From the NCBI GenBank assembly GCA_007258455.2, contig VDFB02262720.1, forward strand, positions 18,976 to 82,975: a stretch of DNA of 64,000 nt, given 5' to 3'. A program made the translations under genes and the position numbers. This document shows positions 11,306-23,639 of this stretch, piece by piece. Origin of the DNA: Sequoia sempervirens (taxonomy: Eukaryota; Streptophyta; Pinopsida; Cupressales; Cupressaceae). The notes under the pieces were generated by a model, which saw only the letters and a program-made list of their open reading frames with translations, did not search any database and was not told the origin of the DNA. Position 1 is the stretch's first letter; each line of letters opens with the position of its first letter.

Positions 11306-12313
11306 TTATGATTTCTTATTCATGGAGCCCCAACTCAATGCAAGGGCATCAATTACACCTGCAAAACTGTGAAAATGTTTACTAATTACATCAATCTGGA
11401 CCCCTAGTCGCTGTGCTCCAGAGGCCGTTACAGGCCCATGTGCAGCCACCAACAACATAGGATGCCTACTCTTAAACATATTCCAATCAACACCCAAAGA
11501 ACAAAGGCTCTTTAATAGGCCCTGAATCTCTGCTGTGCTAGTAAACACAATTGCATCGATTTCTCTCATCCCAAGCAACATTTGTGCACAATCTGAACCA
11601 GCCCACCTAGTGACATATGCATACAAGCGTATGGCATCCCAGCCCTTAGCTCGCAAGGCCATAAGAAAATCTGGAACAACGGAAGGCTCATCCAGACCCA
11701 ATACTAAGGGCACTGGGCACAAGATTTTGCGCCCGTGCCCATCTCCCAATTCATCAACCAAACCTTTAGGAGTGGCTATGGTGGGTACTAGGGTTTTTAC
11801 TCTAGGGTTCTCTATGCAGAATTCTAAATCCCTGAGGAGTTGGGCATCCTTTCCAAGGGCTCCTACAATAAATGGATTCCAATTTTCATTCAAAGGATTT
11901 CCCCTGCCTTCAAGAGCTTGTGCAAAAGCAGTGATTCCTGCACGAGATGTGAATGCAATAGCAGAATACTGGTCCAATAAAGTTTCAGTACCTACATTGG
12001 TTTCTTGCCAAATTGATTTGAAGACTTGATGTTTCGTATCGTCGGTGGATTCCACTACAACAGTAGGACACCACAGGGGCTCTGCCCCTTCTTGCTCTAT
12101 AAGATGGATCAACCTAATAGCATAATCAGAAGGTGTTGTGAATGCAATTTTTCTACCTAGCAATCTTTTATTTTTTTCCTCGCCCACTTTTTCATCTGTG
12201 GATGAATGGACTGTCATCACCATTGTTGTCTTGTTCTTATTAAGATAACTGTCATGATTAGAACTAAACAACAGGGAGGAAGGGGTAAAATTGCAAGCAA
12301 TCACGCTTACCAT
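11306..12313 (-). CDS. Uroporphyrinogen-III synthase (HEM4) family protein
   Basis: Intact, intronless, 335 codons. The HEM4 fold cyclises hydroxymethylbilane to uroporphyrinogen III in haem, chlorophyll and sirohaem synthesis, normally in plastids. Support includes GRKIAFTTP at about residue 53, the first-lobe motif YSAIAFTSRAGITAFAQAL (about 115-134), the linker with LVPTIATPKGLVDEL and KILCPVPLVLGLDEP, the second-lobe repeat DAIVFTSTAEIQGLLKSL, and the C-terminal VAAHGPVTASGAQRLGV. About 50 residues precede the domain; they are Ser/Thr/Asn-rich at first, contain a second Met, and could be a plastid transit peptide. The sequence looks like a plant clade distinct from the canonical enzyme (my recollection of the family), so the catalytic role is inferred from the fold. 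The start is the most upstream ATG in frame. It is the only intact host gene I can support here. Confidence 0.9.
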   Translation of the reverse strand: MVSVIACNFTPSSLLFSSNHDSYLNKNKTTMVMTVHSSTDEKVGEEKNKRLLGRKIAFTTPSDYAIRLIHLIEQEGAEPLWCPTVVVESTDDTKHQVFKSIWQETNVGTETLLDQYSAIAFTSRAGITAFAQALEGRGNPLNENWNPFIVGALGKDAQLLRDLEFCIENPRVKTLVPTIATPKGLVDELGDGHGRKILCPVPLVLGLDEPSVVPDFLMALRAKGWDAIRLYAYVTRWAGSDCAQMLLGMREIDAIVFTSTAEIQGLLKSLCSLGVDWNMFKSRHPMLLVAAHGPVTASGAQRLGVQIDVISKHFHSFAGVIDALALSWGSMNKKS

Positions 12314-12360
12314 CTCTTGATTGTAATTTTAGCTTCCAATTCTCCTCAGGTGATCGAAGC

Positions 12361-12366
12361 GGCCCA
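12361..12366 (-). promoter_or_regulatory. Site II-like TGGGCC element upstream of the HEM4 gene
   Basis: On the minus strand TGGGCC lies about 48 bp before the start codon at 12313. TGGGCC/Y elements are common near the transcription start of plant housekeeping and organelle-targeted genes. The function is inferred from position only. It may lie in the leader rather than the promoter. Confidence 0.3.
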
Positions 12367-12968
12367 TTCGCATTGGCTGTAGCCTTGAGTTCCCACAAAT
12401 AGTTTTTTGTTAATCATTCAAAATAGTACAAAGCCCTTCAATCTCAATCACAATTACAGACAACGAAAAACACATCCAACAATTTTAAATTCGAAAATTT
12501 TACTCCTTTTGGTTTCCATACCTATTCTCTGGCTAACAGAGACTAATCGACACGAAGGAATTATATTTTAATTTTTTAATATGATATTGTAGTTTATTTG
12601 AAAAATATATAATTGTTGGTTTATAAAATGGAATTTAGTATTTTAAGTTTTGTTGGTAAGGATTTTTTTTATTAAGTGAAATGTATAAAAAAAAATGGAA
12701 GGTTTTTAATTTATGGGTATAAGAATACGAGTTTAAGTTGATATTGTACAATTACGACCTGATTTCTTATATTGCATCTCTTATGGATTTGAACTTTGGT
12801 GGGTGGCAAAAGTGAGGAATATACCACCATCCTCATCAATTTAACTACAACATTTTGGTAAATACACATTGATTTAGATTGAAATGACAATTGAATTTAA
12901 GAGTTGGTTAATTTAGATTATAAAGAAATTTGAATTTAAGAGATGATTAATTTAGATTAAAAATATTG
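12367..12968. other. Upstream flank of the HEM4 gene, AT-rich
   Basis: Presumed promoter region for the minus-strand gene, with no unambiguous TATA box. At 12890-12966 there is a short tandem repetition of a block reading TTTAAGAG, then GGTTAATTTAGATTA, directly before a SINE. Confidence 0.4.
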
Positions 12969-13100
12969 GGTTGGGGCCCTAGCTCGGTTGGCTAAATCTT
13001 TCCTGTTGCAGGAGGTTGGTTACGAGGTCTAGTCTCCCCCACCCCCGTGGTACCGGAGGGCGTGTCGCGCCAACGCCGCTAGTCACGTTAAAAAGATGTA
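12969..13100 (+). mobile_element. tRNA-derived SINE-like element
   Basis: Begins GGGGCCCTAGCTCGGTTGG. TAGCTCGGTTGG is a good tRNA A box. A B-box-like GAGGTCTAGTCTCC follows about 45 bp later, then a GC-rich tail around 13040-13085. It is far more GC-rich than its surroundings. A short TTAAAAA occurs on both sides, too short to be a convincing target duplication. It could be a decayed tRNA pseudogene or SINE head; it does not look like a functional tRNA gene. Confidence 0.55.
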
Positions 13101-14481
13101 ATTTTACAAGAATTCTAGAGTACAATTAATTAAATAGCATTGATAGATAAATAACCCTAGGATTAAGAACTAGAGCAAAAACTATTAACGATTATACATA
13201 GCAAGAACGATATTATCCTAGGGTTTGCACATTAATCTTTGGTGTATGGTATGGAGGCTATAATGCCTCTCGAGCTTAAGATATTATCATTATGTGTTTC
13301 TCTTTGTGATATTATTGATGATTATACATATCAAGACCACCATTTACAAGAGCGCAAGACCCTTGATGAAAGGTGAGTGAACACATTGGATAATTTGTGT
13401 TTATACCAAAAATAATTGAGAAAGACATAATAAGGGAATCATCCAATAGGGCAAGTTCAAACTGGAGATTTAGTCCTTCATGCAAATCTAAATAACCTAC
13501 ATGATAAAAAATAAAAAATAAAAATAATTAAGAGGCAAATTTTGACCTAATTGGATTAGCCCATTTATCATTACTTTTGAATATGATACTGGTGCATCTA
13601 GACTTTGTACTCCTAATAACTAATGAAAGACCTAGTTAATATCATGCACTTGAAATTATATTATTCTTGATCAATATGTGCAAGAGCAATTATTCATTCA
13701 TCATTGTTTGTGTATCCCCCTTTTACCTTATGAGATTAATTGTGTTCTGCCACCTATTTAGGGGCAACTAGATTTATGTGTTCCTTCGTGATCACATCAT
13801 TTCAAATTTATTTGCACATTCGTGCTTATTTATTGACATGTTAACACATTTATTACAATCCTACATTAATACATCTTTCAAGTTACATAAGGGGCATTAT
13901 GCCTTCCCTCTTACATTTTGCACTATCATTGCCACATCTTTACATGTGAGAGGAATCATGTCTTCCCCTTTAATATGTACTCCATAGACATATTTTTATA
14001 CTCATGGATACCATGCTTTATCTTTATTCATTGTGCTTACTATTGTTATATTTTATATTGGGGGATTGCCCTAAATCTCAACTTCAAACCACTATTCTAC
14101 TTCATGTCATTTTTTTGCTTTATTCCATAATATTTTTTTTCATGCAATTATTTTTATGCCATCATTTATATTTTTATCATCAAGTTAGGGACCTATCACC
14201 TTACACATACTAATGTGTGTTCACGCCCTTAGATGACACACTAGGGGGGTGCAATCATTTTCCCATAGTAGGAGAAACATAATTATTCCTTGACACCATC
14301 TCCAACTCATGTGCTTACGGAACTGAAAAGTAAACTATTCTAATATATACAATACACTAATCATATGGGGTTTGTAGGCTCGTATGGGAAGCATCGATGC
14401 CCTAGAAGGAACCCTAGGGCAAGCATAAGTTGAAAAAGAAAATAGATGGGAGAATCAAAACAAAAACCAAATGATAATAAT
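13101..14481. other. Intergenic, no gene seen
   Basis: T-rich sequence (13680-14220) with several short open frames that have biased composition and no motifs. Confidence 0.45.
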
Positions 14482-14795
14482 AATGGTGAAGAACTTGTAC
14501 TCTTGAAAGAGAGGTCACAAGAGGGTACAGCTTGAGTTGGCCTGTACAGCTTGAGTTGGCCTAATGTACAGCTTGAGTTGGCCTAATGGTGAAGAACTTG
14601 TACTCTTGAAAGAGAGGTCACAAGTTCAAATCCTGCAGGGGGTAAGGTATGTACACCTCGTATTGTGGAGCACGAGTTAGGTGCCTCCCTTATATCGGGA
14701 GTACGAGGAGTCCCATATACTGCAAGTCGTCTGTAAACCCAAAAACAGATCGCCTGGTATCGTGGACTATAAAAATAATAATAATAAATAAGGCA
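14482..14795 (+). mobile_element. tRNA-derived SINE with duplicated head
   Basis: An A-box-like TTGGCCTAATGG leads into a B box AGTTCAAATCC near 14624-14634. The element ends in an (ATA/TAA)-rich tail at about 14771-14790. The head has been rearranged: the 41-bp segment from AATGGTGAAGAACTTG to GTCACAAG is present at 14482-14522 and again at 14585-14625. Between the copies, a roughly 19-22-bp unit containing GTACAGCTTGAGTTGGCCT is repeated three times (14525, 14544, 14566). An imperfect flanking repeat (AAACCAAATGA before, AAACAAAATGA after) may be the target duplication. The minus-strand open frame across it has no meaning. Confidence 0.65.
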
Positions 14796-17700
14796 AACAA
14801 AATGACAGTAATAAATTATTACAGACATCACAAAACCCCGCAAGCAAGGTTGAAAGAGAATGAAAAAGAAAAGAAAAACATATCGGTGAAACAGAGGGAA
14901 AAGCGAAAAGCCTAGATCGACTAGAGAGAAATCCATGAATAAAATCTGCGCTTCAGTTGATGAAGAAGGCCAAACTATGAATCTTGCAAGGTAGAATGAA
15001 GAAAATGACGAAAAAACAATCTTAAATATGATAAAAAAAATGACATAAGAAAGACATTAAAATTCCTTCATTAATGAACTAGGAGTTCATTTATTTCACG
15101 TGTGTGGACGGCGGGAGTATGTAGGGGTGGTGATTTTCACCACCCTAACATATTCAAAATTGACAAAATACAAAAAGTGCAAGGCCAGTGAAAAACGATG
15201 CATATGCATCCCCAAAACTTAAACAAAATATCAAATGCCAAAGCGGTGAAAAACAACACTTCGACATGTGAGGGTAGGAGAACATGTAGAGGCACTGAAA
15301 AACAATGCTTCTACACATTAGAAAAACGACAAAACATTTGTTTTGAAGGTTTTTGAGAAATGACGAAAGACGGACACTCGAAGGGACGATTCGAGGCTTA
15401 GGACCACGCGTGAAGGCAAATTGAAATTTGTCTCGTTTTGCGTGCTTAGAGTACACGAGCCTACAAAATAGACCAATTGCGTAGGGGGTTATCCCGTGAA
15501 TCAAGCACAGTTGGATTCGAGGATAACAGTTTGTATATTTATATTACATTTAATTTTCATGTATTATTTTTCTTGTCTCCAATTCCTTATTCCTCGTGGA
15601 TGGAACCAATTGTAAGGACATGTCCTATCAATAATAGTCTCATGATTAACTTTGCAAACAATTACAAGTGTTATAGCTTAAACTCATTCTGCATTCACAT
15701 GGAGAATACATGATTAAATATGCAAACATTACATGATGACTCCTTGCAGGATCCATTACTTCACATGAATGGACTCCTTTATGTGTTTATTGATGTCTAG
15801 ATATTTACTTTACAAGCATGTTTGTGAGTGCTACATAATTTTATATGGGTGATCATTCTAGGATTCATGCACACCTCAGAGTAGGGGAAAATGCAATGGT
15901 GATATTTGCATGCCCCATCTCTCATTTAGTTTTGGGCCCATTTTGAAGAGAGTGGCTTGATAAATTAACATATTAACAAATGGCATAATTTTGTGCAAAT
16001 TTGAGTCCCTTGCCTTATGTCACCTACATATCCATTGCACACATTCCTACACACTTATCTCTCACCACCATCCATGTGTATGTTCATCAATATACATTTA
16101 CTCTATTCATTTATTTATCACACCTATACATCCACGTATTTCCATAAACACATTACCCACTTTTGTTTGGCCCATTTTATGTTCCAAGACATTTTTTTCG
16201 TCATAGGGATGTCCTCGTAGTTACAAACTCATCCTTCTCAAATTCAAAATTTAAATTTTAAAATTGGTCAACTCTTGCTTATACCCTTCCCATCTAAAGT
16301 TGGTAAGTTATGTCTCATTCTAAGTAGCATAATCATTTGGATTTGGTGCACTCAAAGGAATATAGATTTGCATGATCATCTAGGAACATATTGTAATAAC
16401 CCAACTATTATACCAAAAATAATACTAGAATTTTTTTATTTTTTATTTTACTCAATTTGTTAAGTGTTCATCCATTTGTTATAACTCTGGTAGTTCTATC
16501 CATATAAGAGGCATTCGTCCAATTCAGGACAAACATCCAACCAAACATGTTAGGAATCTATCCATATGAGACAAGTGTTCATATATCCATCTAGATATGC
16601 ATCTATCACCAAATAGGATAAGCATATGTTCATAAAGGATAGATAAATGCTCTAGCCAAAGTCTTAGACACATTAGGACCATTTGGGTCCTAAGTCACTC
16701 TTTGAAGACTACGCTCCCCTATTGGGAGCACATCAAGGTTGTTATATTTCAAGAGTATAATATATATTCATAAAAATAAAATCTTGAATCCCACCTCAAA
16801 TTTGGCCTAAATCCTTAGGGAATCAAGCAATCCATCTAGGATTCTTCTGAGTACACCATAAATAAATTTTATCTTGTAATTTATCTTAATAATTTCACCT
16901 TTAGTTGTATTTGAATGATTTTCTTGTATGATTTACCCAATGTTAATTCTTAAGTTGATATGATCTTTCTTGTACACTCCCCAACCCCATGTACCTAAAC
17001 ACATGTACTAGGAACCTCTTTTGTTCACCAAACTACCTACATACACTACTTCTAAATGAGATCAAGATGTAATACATATGTAGTTTTATTTTTAAACTAT
17101 GTTTGATGTGAATTATTTGTGTGGGTACATAAGCCTTTCTAGGACCCTTTTTTTCCCATACAGTTCTTCAATGATTGCTACCCACAAAGGGAAGCATTTA
17201 AATTTAAAATGAATTAGTCATCATGACCAGTACTTGTTTATTAATCTCATCTAATCCATATTCCTAGTAAAATAATCACTTCTTGAACAATATAATGATA
17301 ATATTACTCTTCATGGTTTAGAAGATAATGATATTGTTTGCCCCATTAAAACTCCAAAGGTTCAAATTCAATTCCATTAAAAACTAGATGAAGGTCCTTC
17401 TAATTCCCTTATCAAACTACATGATGGTTTTGTCAATTTAATCTAGCTTCATTTTGGTTAATTTGAATTATCTTTCTTAATTTACAATCCAAGAAAGATT
17501 ACTTGTTCCTTTTATTTCAATCAACATGGTGTCCCTTATTTCTCCTCGATGATTTATAGGGACATTACCAAAAATGTTGTTGTTGCAATTATATTAGGGC
17601 ATAAGTGTAGTAGTTCAAGTGTGATGGTATTACCTATAAACATGAGCCAAAGACACCATTGATACTGAACACTACTAGTTTTTGTTTCAATCCTATTTAG

Positions 17701-18254
17701 GTTGTCTAACTAGAAAATGAAAGAATCTAAAAATAAAACATTTGAAGCTATTCTTATGACTAACTATATTAAATTTGAAATAAAATATTTGTTCAGCTAG
17801 TTGAATTGGTATGATAAATATAAAAATGTATAGTATCCACAAGAAAAAAAAATTATTTACTTTCAAGATAATTCTAATTGATCAAGCTGCATTTTCGAAA
17901 GATAAATGCATTATCAATGTAATAAAAATTAAATTATCTCATCTAATTATATCAACTAAATTAAATGTCTACAAAAGAACTAGATAGAAATATTGAAACT
18001 ATTTAGTTGGATTGATATAAATATTTACACTATTCACTAAACAATCTATATTGAACTTCAAATAATTTATTATTTGATCAAATTCCATTTCAAAATATAA
18101 ATGACTGTTGTAATTCACTAAATGCTTTCATTAATGATAACAACTAAATAAACTAGCATTTATTTTCAAATTTTAAAAGAACTTTAATAGAATGTTTGTA
18201 TGAATAAGTGTTTATATTACCATGCAAAAAATAATGCTACATATATTCACAAAA
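14796..18254. other. Long intergenic stretch, no gene seen
   Basis: AT-rich with short, compositionally biased open frames and no recognisable motifs. A block at about 16391-16748 starts TGTAATAACCC and ends GGTTGTTATA, resembling short Ty3/gypsy-type LTR termini, but no target duplication supports it. Confidence 0.4.
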
Positions 18255-19420
18255 AACAATGGGTGGAAATAGTCACACCCTTAAAGCCCAACTAGGGAAG
18301 TAGTCCAGAGCATAAAAACATAAACAAAGCCACTAGGAAGCGAGAGTAGTAGTAGTGGAGGAAGAGGAGGATATTGGTCATCTAGTTTACCCCATACATC
18401 AATAGGGTTTGGAGTGTCCATGAGAGGGTCCCACCCATCATTATATTTATCGTTATCTTCATCTTTAATAGAACAAGAAAGAGAAATAGAAAGATCTAGT
18501 TGAGGAAATTTTTTGGAATCAAACCAATTGGAACAACATGCCACTCAAAAGATCCTCTTGCAAACAACAAAGAGGCAGAGCATCGAAAAATAGGTAACAA
18601 CCACTCTCGTTAACCACAATCCCTTCTTGTAGCTAGGAGAGAAGCCTAGAAGTGGTTTTATTGATTACCTTGAGCAAGGAAGCTATGTACATGATGACAC
18701 CCACAAGAAGGTGAGGGACCCCTAAAAGAAGAGGGGGACAAAAGAACTCTGGCAATCACACAACGAGCATTGCCCTAGTGGTCGAGGAGCACCTATAAAT
18801 GGGCCATCTCAAATGTAAATTTGTTAGTTTGCACCTGAATATGTAGTAAAAAAATTAGAACAAATCATTGCTTTAGTATAAAGTGAACATGGCAATCCAC
18901 ATAACAATTGCCAAAAATAGCCAAATTTCTATCTTTTCATATGTTGAATAAAATATCCACCTTAAAATCATGCCAGATCTAGTTGAATTTGTGAGGTATG
19001 TGAGGCCAATACCCTAAAAGAACCATATGCCATGAAGAAGGTTCTATTCTGAAAGGCTTAAAAATTTCATATATCCAAGTCCAAACATTTGAGCTATGGG
19101 ACAAAACTAGAAAAGGTGTTTGAGAGACTCTTGTTGCACACAAAAGGGACAATGAGGGTCAAGGAATCCCAAATGGGATAACTTTGAACCAATTGGAAGG
19201 CTTTGGAAAATAATACACCAAACAAAGTGAGCCAATTTTGATTCTAGAACTGCCAACTAGATGGTGTGAACTATGTTGCCAAATAGAAATTGGTGACTAC
19301 AAACACCATTGTTGATTCAAAGTGGGAACCATGGGAAAATGAGGAGAGATCCAATGGTATCCTTGCTGTGGTTTGTATTCTTTAAAGTGGTGTTTGGACA
19401 TCACTTCCAATCCTAGTAGC
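18255..19420 (-). mobile_element. LINE 3'-end remnant
   Basis: This segment aligns over most of its length with the 3' part of the LINE at 35930-36960. Both begin (plus strand) with GGTGGAAATAGTCAC, contain the same order of blocks, and include the counterpart of the zinc-binding segment near 19080-19250. Stops and frameshifts prevent any long reading frame. It is a 5'-truncated or broken copy of the same non-LTR family, with the coding strand on minus. Confidence 0.65.
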
Positions 19421-19725
19421 AAATTTAATCATGCAACTAAAAATCTTTCTAGCAACTAACCATAAAATTGCATTCAAATAAATATTTTTAAAATGAGTTA
19501 AAATGTTTGATATCATTTCCTACATTTTCTTAACCCCTAGAACATATGAGACTTCATCCTATTGTTTTAGTTCAATTAATTATTTATACAGTATCTTATG
19601 CTAACAACTAGAGAAAAATGATAATTATTCCTGTTAGGAAATTAAAAATGCCAAGTAGAATGTGTTAGAAAACTAATATCTACTATAAGTGTAGTCTTTA
19701 AATTAACCATTAAATCTACCATTAA

Positions 19726-20590
19726 CCATTAAGGTTGCCTCACCTTCCCCTCCACTTATGGATTGATCCCCTTTTGGAAGAAGTGGGTGATGCCCTAGGT
19801 GATTTTTTGTTGGTAGATTCTACTACTTCTAACATACTTCATTCCACCTTTGCCCGAATTTTGGTTGAAATGGATGTTTCAAAAGGGTTGCCTGCAGAGA
19901 TTTTAATTAAAATTTCTAAGGGTTCTTGGTTCCAATCCTTGGACTATGAAGGGATTCCCTTTCTTTGTAGAAGATGTTTTAAAATAGGTCACGTTGCTGC
20001 ACAATGTGGATTTGAGAAATATGCATCGACTTCATGGTGGAAATGTGCCTCTCAACAACATTATACGGTTGAGAAGAATGTTGATCAACATAAGAGTTTT
20101 TCTAAGGTGGTTGCTTCGGAATCACAAGCTCGTGAGGTATCCCCTTCGGATGTTTCAATTGGTGGGGTTGCTGAAGTTGAACATCATGTTGAAACCCCTA
20201 AAGATCGTGAGATTGGGTCTATGAATGCCACTCCTGGTGACTGCACTTCGGCTATCATTTCTAGTGGTTCCTCTGTTTCACCATTGCCTGCACTAAACAT
20301 TAATGTTGAAATCCCCGAGACGATGACTGCAGGCATTCATCTTCGGGAAAATAGTGTGATGGCTTGGCAGAGTCAGGCAACACAAGTGAAAGAAGGTTGG
20401 ACTACTGTTAAGGGCAAGAAAGCAAATTTCTCTAGGTCTTCTTCTGATATGACTCTTCGTTCCCATAAGAGTAGTTCTAAATGTAAATCTTGATAGGTCT
20501 TTGTTGGGGGCTGGTGTTTGGTTGGATGTCAGTTGTTCTTTCTGCAGCCCTATTTTTTACTGTAAAGGGTTTCGGGTCCCTTCAAAACCT
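19726..20590 (+). pseudogene. LINE ORF1 (DUF4283 plus zinc knuckle) fragment
   Basis: Open from about 19726 to the stop at 20493, without an ATG at its upstream end (the first open codons read PLRLPHLPLHLW after a stop). It is therefore a truncated fragment, not a complete gene. RLPHLPLHLW is the end of the DUF4283 domain of plant LINE ORF1 proteins. A zinc knuckle follows, CRRCFKIGHVAAQC, spacing C-x2-C-x4-H-x4-C, at about 19971-20012. The rest is a Ser/Thr-rich region ending in KGKKANFSRSSSDMTLRSH. ORF1 binds the element's RNA during retrotransposition. ORF2 is absent: the sequence degenerates after about 20590. Confidence 0.8.
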
Positions 20591-22233
20591 GTTTTTACCT
20601 CTATCAAAAACAATAATTGAAAATAAAACAATTATAACTAATTCATCTCTAAGGCTATCAAATAATTCACTCAACAATCACTTGTCTAATATGAACTTAC
20701 TACTTTCTATTTACTAGTGGGATTGATGGGATTGACAACAAATTATTGGATATGACTAACTTAAATTTGTCGTTTCAACCATTTGTTTGAAGTGAATAAA
20801 TAAAGTATTATTTAACTCTCTTTATCCAATTCCATGTTAAGATAAAGGAAACTATGTAACTATTTTTGTTCATATTTAAGGTATTAACTTAGTTGATTTT
20901 TTAAATTGGTGTGTTCATTTGTATCTCTTATCACAAACCTAAAAAAAATCTACAAAAATTTTATAATTACATGATCCTTTGTCTTGCAATTCATAAGCCT
21001 TAGGTTTAAGTTAACTACATATGAGAGTTCTTTGTATTAAATTAATTCCTATGTCAAGATACAATTCATATAAGCTTTTTATGAACAATCATGACATCCT
21101 TAACTCTTTTTGTGGAAACTTCATTAGATTTAATCAACTATTCAATTTTTATTCAATCACAAGCAGCTAAATAATTATGTTCATATATTCATTATGTATA
21201 TCTTATACAAATATACCTTTACATATTTGTTGGGTGAATATTTTGTAGAAGATTTTTTTTGTCCATATTTTCAATTGCATTGATTGATATGAACTAAAAG
21301 TGATGTGTTGGAATTGAGGGATTATTCTCACATTGCTTCAAAATTGAGCCCCAATCTAGATAAATATTCATACGAGTTCAAATTGTTGCTAAACCTATTT
21401 GCTTCACTAACAATGCCTCTAGAAACCGTGTACACAATTCCAACTTGTAATTTTTCATATTATAATTTCATTGAAGCAAGTAACTAATTTTTGAACATTT
21501 TGTATCTATCATGTTGAAGCCAAACATCTACTCATACCTTTTTTGGTATTGAATTGATGCATCCTTTTTAGCAAACACACAACTTTTTATCATCCATATC
21601 CCTTGATAAGGGTTCAAACTTTCAATTGGAGTAATTCATGTAGGGATCTCCATTTGCCTTTCAAATGCATTGATGCCAAACATCAAACATCAAACATCAA
21701 CGAGATGTGAGAAGTTTCTACAAGTGGCTCCATCAATTGTTTTTCAAAATAGAAAAGTAGGATGACCAATCAACTCACGATTTGTACAAGTAACCTCTAG
21801 CTCAAGGATTATAATTGACCTATAAAAGAAGATGAAATCAAAGTGACAATAACCATTGTATAGTAGTTGGTGACATTGCAAAAAGTGTTTTAAGAATTAC
21901 ATACACATTATTAAGCCTTGAATCTCTAGTGTTATAATAGATATAGTGCATTCAACACACTATAGACCCTTTCCCTGGTGCGTGCAAAGAAAAATGGCCA
22001 TTAAATTTTCTTGGTAGCATAACAATTTGCATATCTAAACCATTAGCCAATAGTATTTTATATCTTTCAATTGTATTTTCACCAATACCGAACTTCTTAA
22101 ACAATATAATTTGAAGATGTAGACAAAATGATGTCTTCATTAATCATCTTTTGAATCACATTTCCAATCAATATAGGTTCCATTATACTAACTACATGAA
22201 GAGGATGATAAGGGAAAAATCATGTTCAATCTA
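20591..22233. other. Intergenic, no gene seen
   Basis: AT-rich; no supported feature. Confidence 0.45.
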
Positions 22234-22690
22234 CAACAAATACAATTAACATCAATCCCACTAAGATGCAAGAACATAAATAGAAAAACATCTTGTTTCA
22301 ATTGACAACAAATACAATTAACATCGATCCCACTAAGATGTAAGAACATAAATAGATAAACATCTTGCTTCAATCAATAACAAAACAAATTAAACATAAT
22401 AAATAAATATGGCAATAAGATAAACATCTATCACACTGATGTGCAAGAACATAAATAAATAAGCAATACGTCATTACAATATCAAATAAATTTTATGTAA
22501 AAGATATGCATACTTTATTATTTCAAATTGTAACATATTACTTTAAGTACTAAATCATCCTATTATTACTATAATATCATACAAATTTTATGTAAAAGAT
22601 ATGCAAACCATGTGCTTTTAAATTCTCGCTATTGGTTTAAGTAGTAAATCATTTTAATACTATTTTTTTATTGCTAAATTAACTTGGGTT
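22234..22690. repeat. 72-bp tandem duplication and adjoining ~100-bp repeats
   Basis: 22234-22305 and 22306-22377 are near-identical 72-bp units starting CAACAAATACAATTAACATC, with a degraded third unit to about 22470. Next, a block ending in TTTTATGTAAAAGATATGCA occurs near 22490 and 22587. Related sequence flanks the Copia element at 28191-32239 (28110-28190 and 32240-32310), so this repeat is dispersed in the window. Confidence 0.7.
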
Positions 22691-23639
22691 AAGCACCCAA
22701 GGGCCACAAAAAGAGCATTGAAGCTTGGATTTAGGTAGCCAATGGGCTCACTTGTTCCATCCAAAAAAGATGTATAGTATTCTAAAAACTCCAAACCTAC
22801 CAACCAAAACAACTCACCAAGTAGATCCTCAACAACCTTAATATCAAACCTGGAAAACTTGCTAACCGTTTTTTAACTCACATCGTGATTTTTCTTGCAT
22901 AAACTTCATTTGATAATAAATGGAATTGGATGAGACCATTGGACAATATGTGTTTGAAGTATAGATTAATGTGTTTTCGTGGATGATAAATTAGATGTTA
23001 TCTTTAAAATGCATGTTGTTGTGATTAAAATGATGATGAATTATTATGATGTGAATATTTCGATTATGGATTATGGTTTTATGGACTAACCTATTGACAA
23101 GATTATGGAACAGGTTGAAGGCGAGAACATGGTTGAGGCAGAGATGTCCTAATTACTCAGCAATAGTCGGCATGATGGAAATCCTACGCACACTCACGTA
23201 GTTGCATTCATCTTGCATTGTGTATGATTATAATTGCATCATGAATACGTTATCTCCTATTGTGTGTTATGATTTAATTAATGACTATGTTTTATGGTTA
23301 TTATGTTTGTGAAAATAAAATTAGTTTGGAAAATAAAGGTATTTCCTATGGTTATTTTGTTCTTGAAAATTAAATTAATTTGGTTGGAAAAATAAAAGAT
23401 TTTATTTTCAAATGATTGATAATAATAAATTGCATAATTTATAATTATATATATTAATAATAATATAATAAAGATATTATTATTTAAATATATAAATAGC
23501 TTGTTATTAAAAATATATATAAATAGTTTATTATTATTATTATTATTATTACTATTTTGATCAGTGATCGCTTTTGACTAGAGCTTTGAACCAGTGAGGC
23601 CACAATTTATGGGGGACCTCATCCCCATGTTTGTCTAGT
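22691..23639. other. Intergenic, AT-rich, with a TTA microsatellite
   Basis: No gene. (TTA/ATT)n lies at about 23530-23552. Confidence 0.5.

Noticed and set aside
11535..12029. 164-codon plus-strand open frame
   Set aside because: It is the antisense shadow of the HEM4 gene, with no motif of its own.
12969..13100. Functional tRNA gene
   Set aside because: A box is good, but the B box and acceptor-stem pairing are not convincing; better read as a tRNA-derived SINE.
14583..14936. 117-codon minus-strand frame
   Set aside because: A translation of the SINE antisense strand and its tail; not a gene.
16391..16748. Short gypsy-like LTR (TGTAATAACCC to GGTTGTTATA)
   Set aside because: No matching 5-bp flanks and no second copy in the window; kept only as a remark.
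22234..22377. CRISPR or coding repeat
   Set aside because: Only two and a half direct 72-bp units without spacers; simple tandem duplication.
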